NCBI GenBank assembly: GCA_934394515.1 | Contig: CAKRRU010000115.1 | Span: forward strand, 1 to 7,472 | From: an uncultured Acetatifactor sp. | GTDB taxonomy: Bacteria; Bacillota; Clostridia; Lachnospirales; Lachnospiraceae | Direction of reading: 5' to 3' | DNA: 7,472 bases | In this document: positions 6,588 through 7,472 of the stretch, one piece after another | Layout: each line of letters begins with the position of its first letter | How positions within the stretch are numbered: the first letter of the stretch is position 1 | Program-made: the position numbers and the translations under genes | The notes under the pieces: generated by a model | The model's input: only the letters and a program-made list of their open reading frames with translations | What the model was told of the DNA's origin: nothing | Databases searched by the model: none

Positions 6588-7220
6588 ATGCTGGTAACAC
6601 AGGTTACGGAACTTTCCAAATCGAGAAGTAAGGTATACATTGATCAGGAATTCGCCTTTGTATTATACAAAGGCGAATTGCGTCTCTACCATATAAAAGA
6701 GGGAGAAGAGATCCGCCCGGAGGATTACCGCACGATCATGCAGGAGGTATTACCTAAGAGAGCAAAACTGCGTGCAATGAATCTGCTGCAGGGACGGGAA
6801 TACACTACATCCCAGTTACGGACCAAATTACAGCAGGGATATTATCCGGCGGAGATTACAGAGCAGGCCATTGCCTATGTGGCGGGCTTTCATTATATAG
6901 ATGATCTTCGATACGCTGTGGATTATATCACTTATCATGAGAACAGCCGGAGCAGAAGGCGGATCGAACAGGATCTGTCAGGCAAGGGGATTTCAGCAGC
7001 CACTATAGAAGAAGCCTGGCAGACATGGCGTGAGAATGGTGGGGAACAGGATGAACAGAGCATGATCAGGGAACTGCTTCGTAAGAAACATTATGATCCT
7101 GACACGAAAAGAGATTGGAAAGAACAACAGAAAATATACGCATTTCTGGCAAGAAAAGGCTTTTCCGGGGAAGCTATCCGCAAGGCAATCGGTGGCGGAT
7201 ACAGTGATGATTTCCAATGA
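6588..7220 (+). CDS. recX: RecX family regulator of RecA
   Basis: RecX binds the RecA filament and modulates, usually limits, its activity. 210 residues, typical of Bacillota RecX. The N-terminal part (SRSKVYIDQEFAFVLYKGEL at 12-31, then HIKEGEEI) is the usual Gram-positive extension. The helical repeats follow: RAMNLLQGREYTTSQLRTKL at 62-81, YIDDLRYAVDYI at 103-114 with the family YxDD motif, RSRRRIEQDLSGKGIS at 121-136, and a last repeat IYAFLARKGFSGEAIRKAI at 183-201. ATG 6588 lies 4 nt after the recA stop with a weak purine-rich site (GAAGAG) inside the recA end, so it depends on recA transcription and perhaps coupled translation. The codons for residues 21-31 form a perfect 14-bp hairpin, which may lower recX output relative to recA. 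Confidence 0.95.
   Translation: MLVTQVTELSKSRSKVYIDQEFAFVLYKGELRLYHIKEGEEIRPEDYRTIMQEVLPKRAKLRAMNLLQGREYTTSQLRTKLQQGYYPAEITEQAIAYVAGFHYIDDLRYAVDYITYHENSRSRRRIEQDLSGKGISAATIEEAWQTWRENGGEQDEQSMIRELLRKKHYDPDTKRDWKEQQKIYAFLARKGFSGEAIRKAIGGGYSDDFQ
6649..6679. repeat. Perfect 14-bp inverted repeat with 3-nt loop inside recX
   Basis: AATTCGCCTTTGTA (6649-6662) and TACAAAGGCGAATT (6666-6679) are exact reverse complements separated by TTA. The repeat covers recX codons 21-31 (EFAFVLYKGEL), about 60 nt after the recX start. The RNA would form an unusually stable hairpin. What follows (GCGTCTCTACC) has no T-run, so it is not a standard intrinsic terminator. Possible roles are an mRNA processing or stability boundary between recA and recX, partial attenuation of recX, or a DNA protein-binding palindrome. 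The function is not known. Confidence 0.85.
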
Positions 7221-7317
7221 CCGTGTCTGTGATCCGGTTATCCGCCAGACAGCAAGAAATAATGCACAAAGAATACTTTCATTGAGGAACTATTTTTGGT
7301 CTAATTGTGACTTGTAC

Positions 7318-7346
7318 TTGACAGAGGGATAAATTCAGTTTACACT
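7318..7346 (+). promoter_or_regulatory. Promoter for the gene beginning at the right edge
   Basis: A perfect -35 TTGACA (7318-7323) and TACACT (7341-7346, 4 of 6) with the ideal 17-bp spacing. The transcription start would be near 7353, leaving a leader of about 110 nt before GTG 7463. No LexA box is visible here. It separates the downstream gene from full dependence on recA-recX transcription, although no clear terminator follows recX. Confidence 0.7.
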
Positions 7347-7368
7347 AATAATGTTGTGAATTGCTTGT

Positions 7369-7393
7369 TAGAATGTACATAAATTGCATTCTA
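7369..7393 (+). other. Small hairpin in the leader of the right-edge gene
   Basis: TAGAATGT (7369-7376) pairs with GCATTCTA (7386-7393), seven Watson-Crick pairs and one G-T, with a 9-nt loop. There is no T-run after it, so it is not a terminator. It lies in the expected leader RNA. The loop side contains TGTACA, which occurs again at 7427-7432. Confidence 0.35.
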
Positions 7394-7445
7394 TGATGAA
7401 CGATAATTTGTATTGTCGGAGCAAAATGTACAATGAAAATTTCAT

Positions 7446-7459
7446 AAGGAGGTGCTCCT
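7446..7459 (+). promoter_or_regulatory. Shine-Dalgarno sequence held in a perfect hairpin
   Basis: AAGGAGGTG (7446-7454) is a near-perfect match to the anti-Shine-Dalgarno. Its AGGAG (7447-7451) is the exact reverse complement of CTCCT (7455-7459), with GTG as loop. The hairpin would hide the ribosome binding site of GTG 7463, located 10 nt after GGAGG. This could set a low basal translation rate or offer a point of control. Confidence 0.55.
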
Positions 7460-7462
7460 GTA

Positions 7463-7472
7463 GTGGACACTA
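7463..7472 (+). CDS. Start of the next gene (product not determinable; rny possible)
   Basis: Only GTG GAC ACT A is visible (M-D-T...). The call rests on the strong AAGGAGGTG 10 nt upstream and the promoter at 7318-7346. In many Clostridia recA-recX is followed by rny, encoding the membrane-anchored ribonuclease Y, and rny is also near recA in B. subtilis, so that is the best guess from gene order. The sequence itself cannot confirm it. The alternative ATG at 7426 has no good ribosome binding site of its own. Confidence 0.4.

Noticed and set aside
7224..7251. TGTCTG/CAGACA hairpin after recX as a terminator
   Set aside because: The stem is only 6 bp plus an inner CGG/CCG, and it is followed by AGCAAGAAAT rather than a T-run. 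It may be a weak 3'-end structure, but I cannot support a terminator.
7093..7332. 79-codon + strand frame overlapping the end of recX
   Set aside because: It is out of frame with recX, has no ribosome binding site and no recognisable sequence; RecX ends normally at 7220.
7426..7472. Open frame from ATG 7426 as the next gene start
   Set aside because: Its codons run through the strong Shine-Dalgarno and its hairpin; GTG 7463 is placed correctly for that site instead.
1..7472. Mobile element, CRISPR, toxin-antitoxin, phage or novel defence system
   Set aside because: All substantial ORFs are recognised housekeeping genes in a conserved order, with no transposase, repeat array or att-like duplication and no obvious change in base composition.

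Overview
The window (about 7.5 kb, all genes on the + strand) is a compact housekeeping segment of a Gram-positive Clostridia genome. A Lachnospiraceae-type gut bacterium is most likely. This rests on the style of the proteins (RemA, a Bacillota-type RecX, a short acidic omega subunit), strong AGGAGG-like ribosome binding sites, a Bacillus-type LexA operator before recA, and the gene order yicC-remA-gmk-rpoZ-rimO-pgsA-cinA-recA-recX. The species cannot be named from this alone.

Bases 1-5201 look like one tightly packed operon. It contains the 3' part of yicC/yloC (endoribonuclease family), remA (DNA-binding regulator), gmk (guanylate kinase), rpoZ (RNA polymerase omega), rimO (ribosomal protein S12 methylthiotransferase), pgsA (phosphatidylglycerophosphate synthase) and cinA (NMN amidohydrolase/CinA). 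Gaps are at most about 31 nt, remA/gmk and rimO/pgsA overlap, and no internal promoter stands out. The promoter lies upstream of the window.

Bases 5202-5554 form a non-coding gap of about 350 bp. It holds a hairpin with a short T-run that probably ends the operon, two extra copies of the hairpin core that allow alternative folds, a cluster of tiny overlapping ORFs with a strong Shine-Dalgarno sequence, and the recA control region. That region has a clear sigma-A promoter with one LexA/SOS box between -35 and -10 and a second box near the expected transcription start.

Bases 5555-7220 are recA and recX, separated by 4 nt, so the recombinase and its modulator should be made from one SOS-regulated transcript. 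A perfect 14-bp inverted repeat with a 3-nt loop lies inside the first part of recX and is the most striking unexplained structure in the window.

Bases 7221-7462 are a second non-coding stretch. It carries a good promoter, a small hairpin and a Shine-Dalgarno sequence that is itself one arm of a perfect hairpin. The next gene probably starts at GTG 7463. By gene order it may be rny (ribonuclease Y), but only three codons are visible.

I found no mobile element, CRISPR array, tRNA/rRNA or clear novel protein system. The points worth checking are regulatory: the recX hairpin, the paired LexA boxes, the alternative-fold repeats after cinA and the masked ribosome binding site at the right edge.
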